Positions 8,159 to 17,237 of a DNA stretch of 64,000 nt are shown here, one piece after another. A model generated the notes under the pieces. That model saw nothing but the letters and a program-made list of their open reading frames with translations. It was not told the origin of the DNA and searched no databases. The stretch comes from Spongisporangium articulatum (GTDB lineage: Bacteria; Actinomycetota; Actinomycetes; Actinomycetales; Kineosporiaceae), in assembly GCF_044465595.1 (NCBI RefSeq), contig NZ_JBITLV010000005.1:248001-312000 (forward strand), in the 5' to 3' direction. The position numbers were made by a program, and so were the translations under genes. Every line of letters starts with the position of its first letter. Positions within the stretch are counted from its first letter, which is position 1.

Positions 8159-8416
8159 ATGCGCACCACGATGAACCTGCCGGACAGCCTGATGGCGCAG
8201 GTCAAGCAGCGGGCCAGCTCTGAGGGGCGCACCGTCACGAGCGTGGTCGAGGCGGCTCTGCGCAGTTATCTGGAGGAGTACGTGGCCCGAGCGGAGGGTC
8301 TGGCCGATCTCCCGGTCGCCGGCGACCCCGGCGACCGACCACTCGTCGACCTGGAAGACCAGGACCTGCTGAAGCACTACGCCTACAGCGAGGGCGACGA
8401 GCGGCACCTGCAGTGA
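8159..8416 (+). CDS. vapB: VapB-like ribbon-helix-helix antitoxin
   Basis: This protein of about 85 residues has an N-terminal ribbon-helix-helix domain: MRTTMNLPDSLMAQVKQRA, then EGRTVTSVVEAALRSYLEEY. An acidic tail (DLEDQDLLKHYAYSEGDERH) would wrap the toxin. The start at 8159 is preferred over the in-frame ATG at 8147, which would lie inside the operator repeats; no ribosome binding site is seen, so the mRNA may be leaderless. The stop overlaps the toxin start (GTGA), a coupling common in VapBC operons. It neutralises the PIN toxin and represses the pair. Confidence 0.85.
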   Translation: MRTTMNLPDSLMAQVKQRASSEGRTVTSVVEAALRSYLEEYVARAEGLADLPVAGDPGDRPLVDLEDQDLLKHYAYSEGDERHLQ

Positions 8417-8844
8417 TCCTTCTCGACGTGAACGTGCTGGTGTACGCGGTCCGCGCCGAGATGCCTGAGCACACCGCGGTCCGGTCGTGGCTGACTCAAG
8501 CGATCCGCGACCGTGAGCCCCTGGCGGTTTGCGAGACGGTTCTGAGCGGCCTGGTCCGGGTGGCGACGAACCCACGGATCTTCCAGAAACCGCAGTCCGC
8601 CAGGGTCTTCGACTTCGTGGACGTGCTTCGCGCCGCCCGTACGGTGCACTTCCTCGCTCCCGACGACGCCACGTGGGCCCGGCTACGGGGCCTGTGCGAA
8701 ACCGATGCAGCTCTCCGTGGAAGTCAGGTCACGGATGCCTTCCTGGCCGCCCTGGCGATCTCGCACGGGGCCCGGCTGGCCACCCGTGACCGGGGTATGG
8801 CCCGCTTCGACGGCCTGCGCTTCTTCGACCCGATCGCCACCTGA
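8413..8844 (+). CDS. vapC: VapC-like PIN-domain ribonuclease toxin
   Basis: This 143-aa PIN-domain protein has the expected acidic residues: MILLDVNVLVYAV (first Asp), CETVLSGLVRVATNP (Glu), and TDAFLAALAISHGARLATRDRG split as TDAFLAALA and LATRDRGMARF (third and fourth acidic positions). PIN toxins cleave RNA, often tRNA or rRNA loops, using Mg2+ or Mn2+. It starts at the GTG overlapping the antitoxin stop. All catalytic positions are present, so the toxin looks intact. The RNA target cannot be inferred from sequence. Confidence 0.9.
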   Translation: MILLDVNVLVYAVRAEMPEHTAVRSWLTQAIRDREPLAVCETVLSGLVRVATNPRIFQKPQSARVFDFVDVLRAARTVHFLAPDDATWARLRGLCETDAALRGSQVTDAFLAALAISHGARLATRDRGMARFDGLRFFDPIAT

Positions 8845-8893
8845 AGAGCCACCCGAGGTGCGCGGGCGTGATCGCGCGACGTACGGTCGTTCA

Positions 8894-10327
8894 GTGAGCG
8901 AACCCACCTCCGCGAACCTCACCCATCCCTGGCCCGAGAACCTCCCGACGACGCTCGGCGCCCTGCGCGCCTCCGGTCACCGGCACCGCAGCGTGAAGGC
9001 GGAGATCCGGGAGAACCTGCTGGAGCTGATGCGGGCCGGCAAGCCGCGCTTCCCCGGCATCGTCGGGTTCGACGAGACCGTGCTGCCCGACCTGGAGCGG
9101 GCCCTGCTGGCCGGGCACGACGTCGTCCTGCTCGGCGAGCGCGGGCAGGGCAAGACCCGGCTGATCCGCACGCTGGTCGGCCTGCTCGACGAGTGGACGC
9201 CGGTGATCTCCGGGGCCGAACTGCACGAGCACCCGTACGCGCCGATCACCCCGGGCCAGCAGCGTCGGGCGGCCGAGCTCGGGGACGACCTGCCGGTGGC
9301 CTGGGTCCACCGGGAGCAGCGCTACGCCGAGAAGCTGGCCACGCCCGACACCAGCGTCGGTGACCTGATCGGCGACGTCGACCCGATGAAGGTGGCCGCG
9401 GGTCGCACGCTGGGCGATCCGGAGACCATCCACTTCGGGCTGGTGCCGCGCATGCACCGCGGCATCGTGGCCGTCAACGAGCTGCCCGACCTGGCCGAAC
9501 GCATCCAGGTCGCCCTGCTGAACGTGCTGGAGGAGCGCGACGTCCAGGTGCGCGGCTACGTGCTGCGGCTCGACCTCGACATCCTGCTGCTGGCCAGCGC
9601 CAACCCCGAGGACTACACGAACCGCGGCCGGATCATCACCCCGCTGAAGGACCGGTTCGGCGCCGAGATCCGCACGCACTACCCGATCGACCTGGAGCTC
9701 GAGGTCGACCTGGTCCGGCAGGAGGCGGCGACCGTGGCCACGGTCCCCGAGCACCTGCTGGAGGCGTTGGCCCGGTTCACCCGCGCGGTCCGCGAGTCGA
9801 CGGCCGTCGACCAGCGGTCCGGTGTGTCGGCGCGGTTCTCGATCGCCGCGGCCGAGACCGTGTCGGCCGCGGCGGTGCGCCGGGCAGTGCTGGCCGGGGA
9901 CGACGACCCCGTGGTCGCGCGGGTCGGCGACACCGAGGCGATCACCGCCACGCTGCGCGGCAAGGTCGAGTTCGAGCAGGACGGCGAGGGGCGCGAGGTC
10001 GAGATCCTCGAGCACCTGCTGCGCCGCTCGATCGCCGAGACGTGGCGGTCGCGACTGGGTGGGGTGGACCTGTCGGGGTTGGTGGACGCCGTCGAGGAGG
10101 CGGGCGCGGTGGCCACCGGGGAGGGGGTCACCTCGGCCGACCTGCTGTCCCAGCTCGGTTCCGTGCCGGGGCTTTCCGCGATCCTCGAGGCGACCGGTCT
10201 GGGCGAGGTCCCCGGCCCGGCCGAGGCGGCGAGCGCGATCGAGTTCGCCCTCGAGGGCCTGCACCTGACCCGGCGGCTGGCCAAGGACGAGCTGGCCGAC
10301 GGGCGGACGGTGTACGGCGGGGAGTAG
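8894..10327 (+). CDS. MoxR/magnesium-chelatase-subunit-I-like AAA+ ATPase
   Basis: This 477-aa AAA+ protein has Walker A GERGQGKT at about residues 81-88, the MoxR/ChlI-type GLVPRMHRGIVAVNELPDLA (Walker B region with an inserted helix), and sensor-1 LLLASANPEDYTNRGR. It is often annotated as a sigma-54-interacting regulator, but the pattern fits the chelatase/MoxR branch, which works with a VWA/MIDAS partner to remodel or load metal into targets. The usual adjacent VWA gene is here found 10 kb downstream (20129-22150), with FG-GAP genes between. The GTG at 8894 fits the known N-terminus (SEPTSANLTHPWPENLPTTL). Confidence 0.85.
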   Translation: MSEPTSANLTHPWPENLPTTLGALRASGHRHRSVKAEIRENLLELMRAGKPRFPGIVGFDETVLPDLERALLAGHDVVLLGERGQGKTRLIRTLVGLLDEWTPVISGAELHEHPYAPITPGQQRRAAELGDDLPVAWVHREQRYAEKLATPDTSVGDLIGDVDPMKVAAGRTLGDPETIHFGLVPRMHRGIVAVNELPDLAERIQVALLNVLEERDVQVRGYVLRLDLDILLLASANPEDYTNRGRIITPLKDRFGAEIRTHYPIDLELEVDLVRQEAATVATVPEHLLEALARFTRAVRESTAVDQRSGVSARFSIAAAETVSAAAVRRAVLAGDDDPVVARVGDTEAITATLRGKVEFEQDGEGREVEILEHLLRRSIAETWRSRLGGVDLSGLVDAVEEAGAVATGEGVTSADLLSQLGSVPGLSAILEATGLGEVPGPAEAASAIEFALEGLHLTRRLAKDELADGRTVYGGE

Positions 10328-10352
10328 GGCCGGCACGCCGTAGGGTGGGGCG

Positions 10353-11309
10353 GTGGCCGACCGGGGATCCCTGCTGGAGCTGCTGGGCGAAAGGCGCAGC
10401 GGTGCGCTGCTTGTGGGCCTCACCCCGCCGCGGCGCAGCACCGCCCCCGAGAAGGTCGCGGAGATCGCGGACCGGACGATGGCCCGGTTGAGGCCGCTCG
10501 ACCTCGACGGCGTCGTGCTCTACGACATCGACGACGAGAGCGACCGGATCGACACCGAGCGCCCGTTCCCGTACCTGCCGACGCTCGACCCGGCCGTCTT
10601 CCGGGACCGCTACTTCTCGGCGCTGCCCCACCCGTCGGTCGTCTACCGCTGCGTCGGCAAGTATGACGAACGTGAGCTCGAGGAGTGGCTCGCCAAGGCC
10701 GACGTCGAGCGGACGGCGACGGTGTTCGTCGGGGCCTCGTCCGGGGACAAGCAGGTGCGCACGACGCTGGCCCGGGCCCACGAGCTGCGCCGCGCCGTGG
10801 CCCCCGGCCTGCTCACCGGCAGCGTGGTGATCACCGAGCGGTACAAGCGGCGCGGCGACGAGCACGTGCGCATGCTGGCCAAGCAGCGACAGGGCTGCGA
10901 CTTCTTCGTCTCCCAGGTCGTCTACGACACCGACGCCACCAAGAGCCTGCTGTCCGAATACCACTACCTGTGTCGCGAGGCGGGCGAGGCGCCCCGGCCG
11001 GTCGTCTTCACGCTGTCGGTCTGCGGCTCGCTCACCACCCTGGACTTCCTGAAGTGGCTGGGCGTCGACGTGCCCCGCTGGTTCGAGAACACGCTGCGGT
11101 TCGAGCCCGACCCGCTCGAACGGTCGTTCGCGCAGAGCCTCACCGGCGCGCGGGAGCTGCGCGACTTCTGCGGGCAGCTCGGCCTGCCCTACGGGTTCAA
11201 CGTCGAGAGCGTGTCCAGCCGGAGGATCGAGATCGAGGCGGCGATGCGCCTGGCCGGGTGCGTGCGCGAATTGCTGGACGGCGGGCGCCCCGTCGCCGAC
11301 GCCGAGTAG
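10353..11309 (+). CDS. Methylenetetrahydrofolate-reductase-like flavoprotein
   Basis: This 318-aa predicted TIM-barrel protein has MetF-like blocks: ALLVGLTPPRRS at strand 1, TATVFVGASSGDKQVRTTLA, LLTGSVVITERYKRRGDEH, and QGCDFFVSQVVYDTDATKSL, which corresponds to the barrel strand that contacts flavin and folate in MTHFR. The usual MetF motifs are not all recognisable, so folate may not be the substrate. It begins 26 bases after the AAA ATPase gene on the same strand and is probably co-transcribed with it, an association without an obvious metabolic reason. The GTG start is assigned by alignment of strand 1. Confidence 0.7.
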   Translation: MADRGSLLELLGERRSGALLVGLTPPRRSTAPEKVAEIADRTMARLRPLDLDGVVLYDIDDESDRIDTERPFPYLPTLDPAVFRDRYFSALPHPSVVYRCVGKYDERELEEWLAKADVERTATVFVGASSGDKQVRTTLARAHELRRAVAPGLLTGSVVITERYKRRGDEHVRMLAKQRQGCDFFVSQVVYDTDATKSLLSEYHYLCREAGEAPRPVVFTLSVCGSLTTLDFLKWLGVDVPRWFENTLRFEPDPLERSFAQSLTGARELRDFCGQLGLPYGFNVESVSSRRIEIEAAMRLAGCVRELLDGGRPVADAE

Positions 11310-11348
11310 AGTCCGACGGTCGACCACCTGCCACGGACGGGGACCACC

Positions 11349-12812
11349 TTGATCGAGGGGCACTGGCGCAAGCTCGTCCTTCTCAGCGCGATGGCGGCCG
11401 GTTCGACCGCCGTCGCCGGCGGCGCCTCGGCCGCGCCCCCCGTCGACCACGTGTACATCAGGGCGGCCGTCGGCATCCCGAACAAGGACCGCTTCGGCGC
11501 CAACCACGCCGGTGCGGTCGACGTCTACCTGAGCGACGGCACCCACCAGCTGCTGAACGAGTTGAACCTCGGTGTGGTGAACGAGGACGACGCCGACCCC
11601 GCGTCCTTCGGCAGCGCCGTGGCCATCACCGACCTCGACCACGACGGCTACAGCGACCTGGTCATCGGCGCGCCGATCCTCCCCTTCGGTGTCGACGCGA
11701 GCTTCCTGGCCGGCCACGTCGACCTCGCGTTCGGCACCAGCACGGGCCTCACCGCGGCCCGCGCCGTGAGGCTCGACTCCCCCGGCGACAAGGGCGACCG
11801 GTTCGGCGCGGCCGTGGCCGTCACCGGCCGGAACATCGAGAACGGGCCGCTCGACCTGTGGGTCGGAGCGCCGGGCGCCGACGTGGACGGCGTCACGGAC
11901 GCCGGGGCGGTCTACCACTACGCGGTCGACACCGAGGGTTCCGCGACCCTGGTCTCGAAGATCACCCAGAACACGCCGGGCGTCGGCGGCACCGCGGAGC
12001 AGGACGACCGCTTCGGCGAGGTGCTGGCGCCCAGTTCGCTGGGCGTGGTGATCGGCGTCCCGCACGAGGACGTCGGGGCCGCGAAGGACGCGGGCGGCGT
12101 CCAGATCCTCACCGTGAACGACGCGGGCACCCTGACCGGCACCAGCCTCGACTACACCCAGGACACACCCGGCGTCCCCGGCACCGCGGAGGCCGGCGAC
12201 CGGTTCGGGGCGGCGCTGGCCTACGGCGGCACGGCCATCGGCGTACCGGGCGAGGACGTCGGGAAGGCGAAGGACGCCGGGCTGGTCCAGCTGATGTTCG
12301 GTGAGGACCACCCGATCGGTCAGGCCCTCACCCAGAACAGCAAGGGCATCCCGGGCACGGCGGAGGCCGGCGACGAGTTCGGCGCCTCCCTCACCGGCGT
12401 CTCGACGTGCCTCGACTTCGGCTCGATCGCGATCGGTGCCCCCGGCGAGGGCATCGGCGCGGCCACCGGCGCGGGGTCCGTGACGATCGTCCCGGCCCCG
12501 AGCGAGAAGTTCCCCGAGGATTGCCCGGCGACGACCTTCGCCCAGGGCCACGGCGCCCCGGGGGTCTCGGAGAAGGGCGACCGGTTCGGCACCGCCCTCG
12601 CGGCCGGATCGCGGGACCCGTCCCCCTCGGACCCCGAGAACTTCGGCACCGGAAAGCCTTTCGTCGGGGTTCCGGGCGAGGACATCGGCACGAGGGACGC
12701 CGGTTCGAACACCGGTCGCGCGGTGCAGGGCTCGAGGTCGTACGGCTACCCGGGTGGCGACACGCAGAACCTGGCCTACGGATCGGTACTCGCCACCCCG
12801 ATGTACACGTGA
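11349..12812 (+). CDS. Secreted FG-GAP beta-propeller protein B (487 aa)
   Basis: The TTG start yields a signal peptide (WRKLVLLSAMAAGSTAVAGG, then ASAA cleavage near residue 29). The calcium-loop DLDHDGYSD lies at 95-103, and FG-GAP units recur: DRFGAAVAV, GVGGTAEQDDRFG, GVPGTAEAGDRFG, GIPGTAEAGDEFG, GVSEKGDRFG. Cysteines C354 and C392 are the only ones in the protein and align with those of the five paralogues. An ATG at residue 15 would remove most of the signal peptide, supporting the TTG. It lies immediately upstream of the unknown gene at 12820, eight bases away, and probably shares its transcript. Confidence 0.86.
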   Translation: MIEGHWRKLVLLSAMAAGSTAVAGGASAAPPVDHVYIRAAVGIPNKDRFGANHAGAVDVYLSDGTHQLLNELNLGVVNEDDADPASFGSAVAITDLDHDGYSDLVIGAPILPFGVDASFLAGHVDLAFGTSTGLTAARAVRLDSPGDKGDRFGAAVAVTGRNIENGPLDLWVGAPGADVDGVTDAGAVYHYAVDTEGSATLVSKITQNTPGVGGTAEQDDRFGEVLAPSSLGVVIGVPHEDVGAAKDAGGVQILTVNDAGTLTGTSLDYTQDTPGVPGTAEAGDRFGAALAYGGTAIGVPGEDVGKAKDAGLVQLMFGEDHPIGQALTQNSKGIPGTAEAGDEFGASLTGVSTCLDFGSIAIGAPGEGIGAATGAGSVTIVPAPSEKFPEDCPATTFAQGHGAPGVSEKGDRFGTALAAGSRDPSPSDPENFGTGKPFVGVPGEDIGTRDAGSNTGRAVQGSRSYGYPGGDTQNLAYGSVLATPMYT

Positions 12813-12819
12813 TCGATTC

Positions 12820-14118
12820 ATGACCAGGGCGGGCGGGGGACGACGGGTCCGCGTCGACTCCGCGGTCTCGGCCGCAGTCATGGGCGCGCTGGCCGGGGCG
12901 GCGCTCGGCGAAGGCCGGCGCGCCGGGCTCCGGAACGCTGCGCTGGGCGCCGTGGCCCTGGCCGCCGTCGACACGGTGGCGCGGAGGAACCAGCGCCCCC
13001 ACGAGATCCCCGCCCTGTGGTCGCGAATCGCGGCCAGCGGGGCGTTGGCTGCACCGGTGGGTCGGCTGGCGGGTCGGGCCGGGGGCGACGCCCTGCTGAC
13101 CGGAACGGCAGCCGGGGCCGCCGCCGGGGCGCTCGGCCTGCGGCCGCAGAAGGTCGCGCTCGGCCCCCTGGTCGGGGCGGCCGTCGGCGCGGTCGGACGA
13201 CGCCGGGCCTGGTCACCGGCGCTGACCGCCACGGCCGCCGTGGTCGGGTTCCGCACCCTGTCGGCGGCGCTGTTCCGCGACCCGCAGGTGAGCCTGCTGG
13301 CCGCGCAGGTCGACGCGGGCGACCTGCCGTTCGTCGTCCCGTTCGAGGCCCGGACCGGGCATGTGGGTGTCGATTTCGTACGCGAGCTGGCCGCGACGCT
13401 CGGTGGCGAGTACACCCGGGGCGCGCCCGACGCCGGCATCGTCGCCGACCTCGACGGGCTGGCCGGGCCCGACCTCGACCCGGCGGGCGTCGACCCGCGC
13501 ATCCGGCACTTCTACGAGCACACGACGCGCTACGTGCTGGACATCGAACCGCGCTGGCAGCCGTGGGTCCTGCCCGGCTACCTGCTCTACCGCGCCCTGC
13601 TGGCCCGCCCCCTCGGGCAGGCCAACGTGCCGGTCAACCAGCGCGACGCCCAGCGGGGCGTGCACAGCCGGATCGACACGATCACGGCGCCCGACGACCC
13701 GGCCACGATCGCCGTGCGGGGCTGGATCCGCTCCTACGCCGACGACGACGAACCCATCTACGTCGGCGTCTACACGACGTACCGCGACGCGACCGGCGGC
13801 ACCGAACGCGGTTACGTCAGTGTCGGGTTCCCCGTCCCGCAGGGCAGTTTCACCGCCACCCTCGCCCCGCGCGCCCGCCCCGGCGGTGGGCTGGTCCTGA
13901 CCAGCCGCAGCCCGGTGCCGCACGCCGGGCACTACCTCTCCTACGTGGACCCGGCGACCCGCGAGCTGACCACGTTGGCCGTGCCCGGGTTCGCCGAGGA
14001 GCTCGACGTCTTCATGGACGGCGCCGGTAGGCTCCGCGCCGAGCACGCCTTCTGGCTGTACGGGCTGCCGATTCTCGCGCTGCACTACGACATCCGACCG
14101 AAGCCCGACCAGAGGTGA
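12820..14118 (+). CDS. Unknown 432-aa protein embedded in the FG-GAP cluster
   Basis: The N-terminal 150 residues are Ala/Gly-rich and weakly hydrophobic (VSAAVMGALAGAALGEG, GTAAGAAAGALG, LVGAAVGAVGRRRAW), reminiscent of glycine-zipper membrane segments. The C-terminal 280 residues look globular, with FRTLSAALFRDPQVSLL, PRIRHFYEHTTRYVLDIEPR, VNQRDAQRGVHSRIDTI and FWLYGLPILALHYDI as distinctive blocks. I do not recognise the family or any catalytic motif. It sits 8 bases after FG-GAP B and 6 bases before FG-GAP C, so it is almost certainly part of that operon and a candidate export or anchoring partner. Confidence 0.75.
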   Translation: MTRAGGGRRVRVDSAVSAAVMGALAGAALGEGRRAGLRNAALGAVALAAVDTVARRNQRPHEIPALWSRIAASGALAAPVGRLAGRAGGDALLTGTAAGAAAGALGLRPQKVALGPLVGAAVGAVGRRRAWSPALTATAAVVGFRTLSAALFRDPQVSLLAAQVDAGDLPFVVPFEARTGHVGVDFVRELAATLGGEYTRGAPDAGIVADLDGLAGPDLDPAGVDPRIRHFYEHTTRYVLDIEPRWQPWVLPGYLLYRALLARPLGQANVPVNQRDAQRGVHSRIDTITAPDDPATIAVRGWIRSYADDDEPIYVGVYTTYRDATGGTERGYVSVGFPVPQGSFTATLAPRARPGGGLVLTSRSPVPHAGHYLSYVDPATRELTTLAVPGFAEELDVFMDGAGRLRAEHAFWLYGLPILALHYDIRPKPDQR

Positions 14119-14123
14119 ATTCG

Positions 14124-15641
14124 ATGAGGAACCCCGGCGGACGACGTCCCCGCACCGTGTGCGCGCTCGCGACACTGGCGACGACGGTCGCCGTCGCGAC
14201 GGTGGCCGCCGGCGCACAGGCGGCGGTCCTGCCCGGTGGCGGGCCGAGCGGTCTGCCCCGGCTGACGGCGGTCGGCGTGCCCTACGTCGACGACGGCACC
14301 GGCGCGGTCGACGTGTTCTTCGCCGACGGGCGGCGGCAGCGGGTCGGCCCGGTCGAGCTGGGCCTGGTCCCGGCCGGCACCCAGACCTGGTTCGGAAGCT
14401 CGGTCGCGACAGCCGATCTCGACAACGACGGCCTGACCGACCTGGTCGTCGGCGCGCAGGGCAACGGGTTGGGCGACGGTGAGGACGAGAACTCCGACAC
14501 GTGGATCACGCCGCCGGGAACCGACGCGGCGCCAGGCGATTCGGGACGGGCGTGGATCCTGCTGAACAGTGCGGACGGGTTCACCGCCGACGGGGTCGTG
14601 AAGCTGGAGGGCCCGAACCGGGTCGGTGACCTGCTCGGGATGTCCGTGGCGGTCGGCACCCGGTACGGGTCGGTCGGGCACGACGTGTGGGTCGGCGCCC
14701 CCGGCCTGACCGTCGCCGGCCACCCGGAGGCCGGTGTGCTGTACCGGTTCTCGGTCACCTCCGACGCCACGCCCAGTCTGGCCGACACGATCGACCAGGA
14801 CAGTCCGCTCGTGCCCGGCGCGGCCGAGCAGGACGACCAGTTCGGTCGCTATCTGGCGCCCGCGGCCAACGGTGTCGTCGTCGGGGTCCCCGAGGAGTCG
14901 GTGGGGACGAAGACCCGGGCCGGTGCGGTGTACCGGATGCGCACCGACCGGACGACCGACCACCTGACGCAGGCGCAGGTCTTCACGCAGAACAGCCGCG
15001 GCGTGCCGGGAGCGGCCGAGAAGAACGACGAGTTCGGTAGCGCCGTGGCGGCCGATCTCGGCTCGGGGACGGTCGCAGTGGGTGCGCCGGGCGAGAATCT
15101 CTCGGACGGGCGCACGGACGCCGGTCTGGTGCAGCTGTTCGGGACGGCCGCCGGACCGAAGGACTCGATCGTCCCGGCCGGCTCCCTCACCCAGGCGAGC
15201 CCCGGCGTGCCGGGCAGCGCGGAGGCCTTCGACCGGTTCGGCGCGGCCGTGGCCGTCGGGCCCTTCGCCTGTTCGGGGGTGACCAGTCTGGCTGTCGGCG
15301 TGCCCGACGAGGACATCGGCGCGAACCGGGACACCGGCTCGGTCCTGGTCACGAAAGTGCCCGGGGCGAAGGGCTCCTGCCCGACCAAGGCGCTGGCCCA
15401 GGCCGCGAACCTGCCCGGGGCTCCCGAGCCCTACGACCTGACCGGGGAGCGGCTGAGCGTCGTTCACGGGGGTTCGACACCGGACCGGCTGCTGATCGCG
15501 GCCCCCGGCGAGACCGGGACCGACGGCACGACCGGGCGGGTGCTCGTCTGGCAGGGGTCGAAGGCGGCCACGTCGATCATCCGCCCGATCGCCGACCCGC
15601 ACATGTCGTTCGGGTTCGCCGTGGCCGTCGACACCGCCTGA
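14124..15641 (+). CDS. Secreted FG-GAP beta-propeller protein C (505 aa)
   Basis: The ATG at 14124 is chosen because AGAGGTGA lies just upstream; the GTG at 14115 would overlap the previous stop without a binding site. The signal peptide runs to about residue 34 (TVCALATLATTVAVATVAAG, then AQAA). The calcium-loop DLDNDGLTD is at 98-106. Repeats include DDQFGRYLAPAANGVVVGVP, GVPGAAEKNDEFG and GVPGSAEAFDRFG. The single mature cysteine pair is C383/C419. A loop after the first blade (DGEDENSDTWITPPGTD) is longer than in the paralogues. Confidence 0.87.
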   Translation: MRNPGGRRPRTVCALATLATTVAVATVAAGAQAAVLPGGGPSGLPRLTAVGVPYVDDGTGAVDVFFADGRRQRVGPVELGLVPAGTQTWFGSSVATADLDNDGLTDLVVGAQGNGLGDGEDENSDTWITPPGTDAAPGDSGRAWILLNSADGFTADGVVKLEGPNRVGDLLGMSVAVGTRYGSVGHDVWVGAPGLTVAGHPEAGVLYRFSVTSDATPSLADTIDQDSPLVPGAAEQDDQFGRYLAPAANGVVVGVPEESVGTKTRAGAVYRMRTDRTTDHLTQAQVFTQNSRGVPGAAEKNDEFGSAVAADLGSGTVAVGAPGENLSDGRTDAGLVQLFGTAAGPKDSIVPAGSLTQASPGVPGSAEAFDRFGAAVAVGPFACSGVTSLAVGVPDEDIGANRDTGSVLVTKVPGAKGSCPTKALAQAANLPGAPEPYDLTGERLSVVHGGSTPDRLLIAAPGETGTDGTTGRVLVWQGSKAATSIIRPIADPHMSFGFAVAVDTA

Positions 15642-15734
15642 CAGGAGACCGCCCACTCATCCCGATCGCTACCGCACCTGCGGGGCTCCTGTTACCGTTC
15701 GGCGACTTTCCGGCGAACTGCACAGGAGCGGGAC

Positions 15735-17237
15735 ATGACGGGGCACGGGGCACGTAGTGGCGCACAACGAGTACGGCGGGTACTCCTCCTGACCTGCGCC
15801 GCGGCGCTCACGTGCGGGCCCGCGGCCCCGGCCCTGGCCGCCACCCCGACGGGCACCCACGACCTGGTCGTGGTGGGCGCCGGCACCAACGCCGACGACG
15901 GCTCCCCCGACAGCCAGGGGTACGTCGACGTCCGGTTCCCCGACGGTGACACGCAGCGGCTGACCGCCGCCGGCCTCGGGCTGCCGCCCGCCCCGGCGGG
16001 CAGCGACGGGTTCGGTGCCTCGGTGGCGATCGGCGACGTGAACGCCGACGGCCTGAGCGATCTCGTCATCGGAGCCAACGGGTACTACGGCGACCACACG
16101 GCCGGGCGCGCGTGGCTGGTGCTGGGCGGAGCCAACGGGTTCACCGCCGCCGGCGTGCGGGACCTGAACGTGACGCACGGGTCTCCCGCCGAGGGTTTCC
16201 GGACCTACGGCTCGGCGGTGGCGATCAGCGTCCTGAACGACACGGTCAGCGACATCTGGGTGGCCGACCCGAGCGCGACGGTCGGTGGGCACGCGATGGC
16301 CGGCCGGGTCTACCGGTTCACCTTCACGGGCCCGGGCGACGGCAGCGGAACCGGCACCCTCAGCGCCGCCACGGCGCTGGATCAGGACACCGCGGGCGTG
16401 CCCGGCACCGCCGAGGCCGGCGACCTCTTCGGCGCGGCCCTCGCCTCGTCGTCCGCCGGCGTCGTGGTCGGCTCGCCCGGCGAGGCGATCGGCACGCAGA
16501 AGAACGCCGGCTCCGTGTACGCGGTGACCACCGACGGCGACAACGGCGTGGTCACCGGGGCGTCCGCGTTCAGCCAGGACACCAAGGGCGTGCCCGGCAG
16601 CGCCGAGGCCGGCGACCTGTTCGGTGCCTCGATCGCCCCCGGCGGGCAGGCCGTCGGCGCCCCCGGCGAGGACGTCGGGAAGCTCAAGGACGCGGGCTCC
16701 GTCCAGCTGTTCCGCAGCAGTGGCGTCCCCGGACAACTGCGGCCCGACCGGTCCGTGACCCAGGACAGCAAGGGCGTGCCCGGCACCGCCGAGGCGGGCG
16801 ACCGGTTCGGCGCCGTCGTCACGGCGGGAACCTTCACCTGCCAGGAGCAGTCCCAGATCGCGGTCTCCGCCCCGGGCGAGGGAATCGGCAAAGCGGCCCG
16901 CGCCGGCAGCGTCACGCTGGTCCCCGGCGCGGTGGCCAACTCCGAGTGCAAGTCGGTGGCCCTGAGCCAGGGCTCCGGGCTGCCCGGTACCGCCGAGACG
17001 GGCGAGGCGACCGGCTCGACGCTGGCCGTCGCCAATGGCGACCCGGAGGCCGAGGAGGACCGCTACGACGCCCTGCTGGTCGGCGTCCCGGCCGAGAGCA
17101 TCGGCACGTTGTCCCAGTCGGGCCGCGTCCTGCTGGTCCGGTTCCCGAGCCGGACGGCGACCAGCCTCGGGCCGCTGACCGGCGGCGACCAGCCGGGTGC
17201 CTTCTATGGCCACATCCTCGGCCTGGACGCCCAGTGA
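15735..17237 (+). CDS. Secreted FG-GAP beta-propeller protein D (500 aa)
   Basis: The signal peptide is RRVLLLTCAAALTCGPAAPA, ending near ALAA (residue 36). The calcium-loop DVNADGLSD is at 101-109. Three near-identical repeat units, GVPGTAEAGDLFG, GVPGSAEAGDLFG and GVPGTAEAGDRFG, are each preceded by QD(T/S). The mature cysteine pair is C369/C405. An AGGAG ribosome binding site lies 8 bases before the ATG. It starts after a 93-base gap and opens a three-gene coupled set: its stop overlaps the GTG of paralogue E. Confidence 0.88.
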   Translation: MTGHGARSGAQRVRRVLLLTCAAALTCGPAAPALAATPTGTHDLVVVGAGTNADDGSPDSQGYVDVRFPDGDTQRLTAAGLGLPPAPAGSDGFGASVAIGDVNADGLSDLVIGANGYYGDHTAGRAWLVLGGANGFTAAGVRDLNVTHGSPAEGFRTYGSAVAISVLNDTVSDIWVADPSATVGGHAMAGRVYRFTFTGPGDGSGTGTLSAATALDQDTAGVPGTAEAGDLFGAALASSSAGVVVGSPGEAIGTQKNAGSVYAVTTDGDNGVVTGASAFSQDTKGVPGSAEAGDLFGASIAPGGQAVGAPGEDVGKLKDAGSVQLFRSSGVPGQLRPDRSVTQDSKGVPGTAEAGDRFGAVVTAGTFTCQEQSQIAVSAPGEGIGKAARAGSVTLVPGAVANSECKSVALSQGSGLPGTAETGEATGSTLAVANGDPEAEEDRYDALLVGVPAESIGTLSQSGRVLLVRFPSRTATSLGPLTGGDQPGAFYGHILGLDAQ

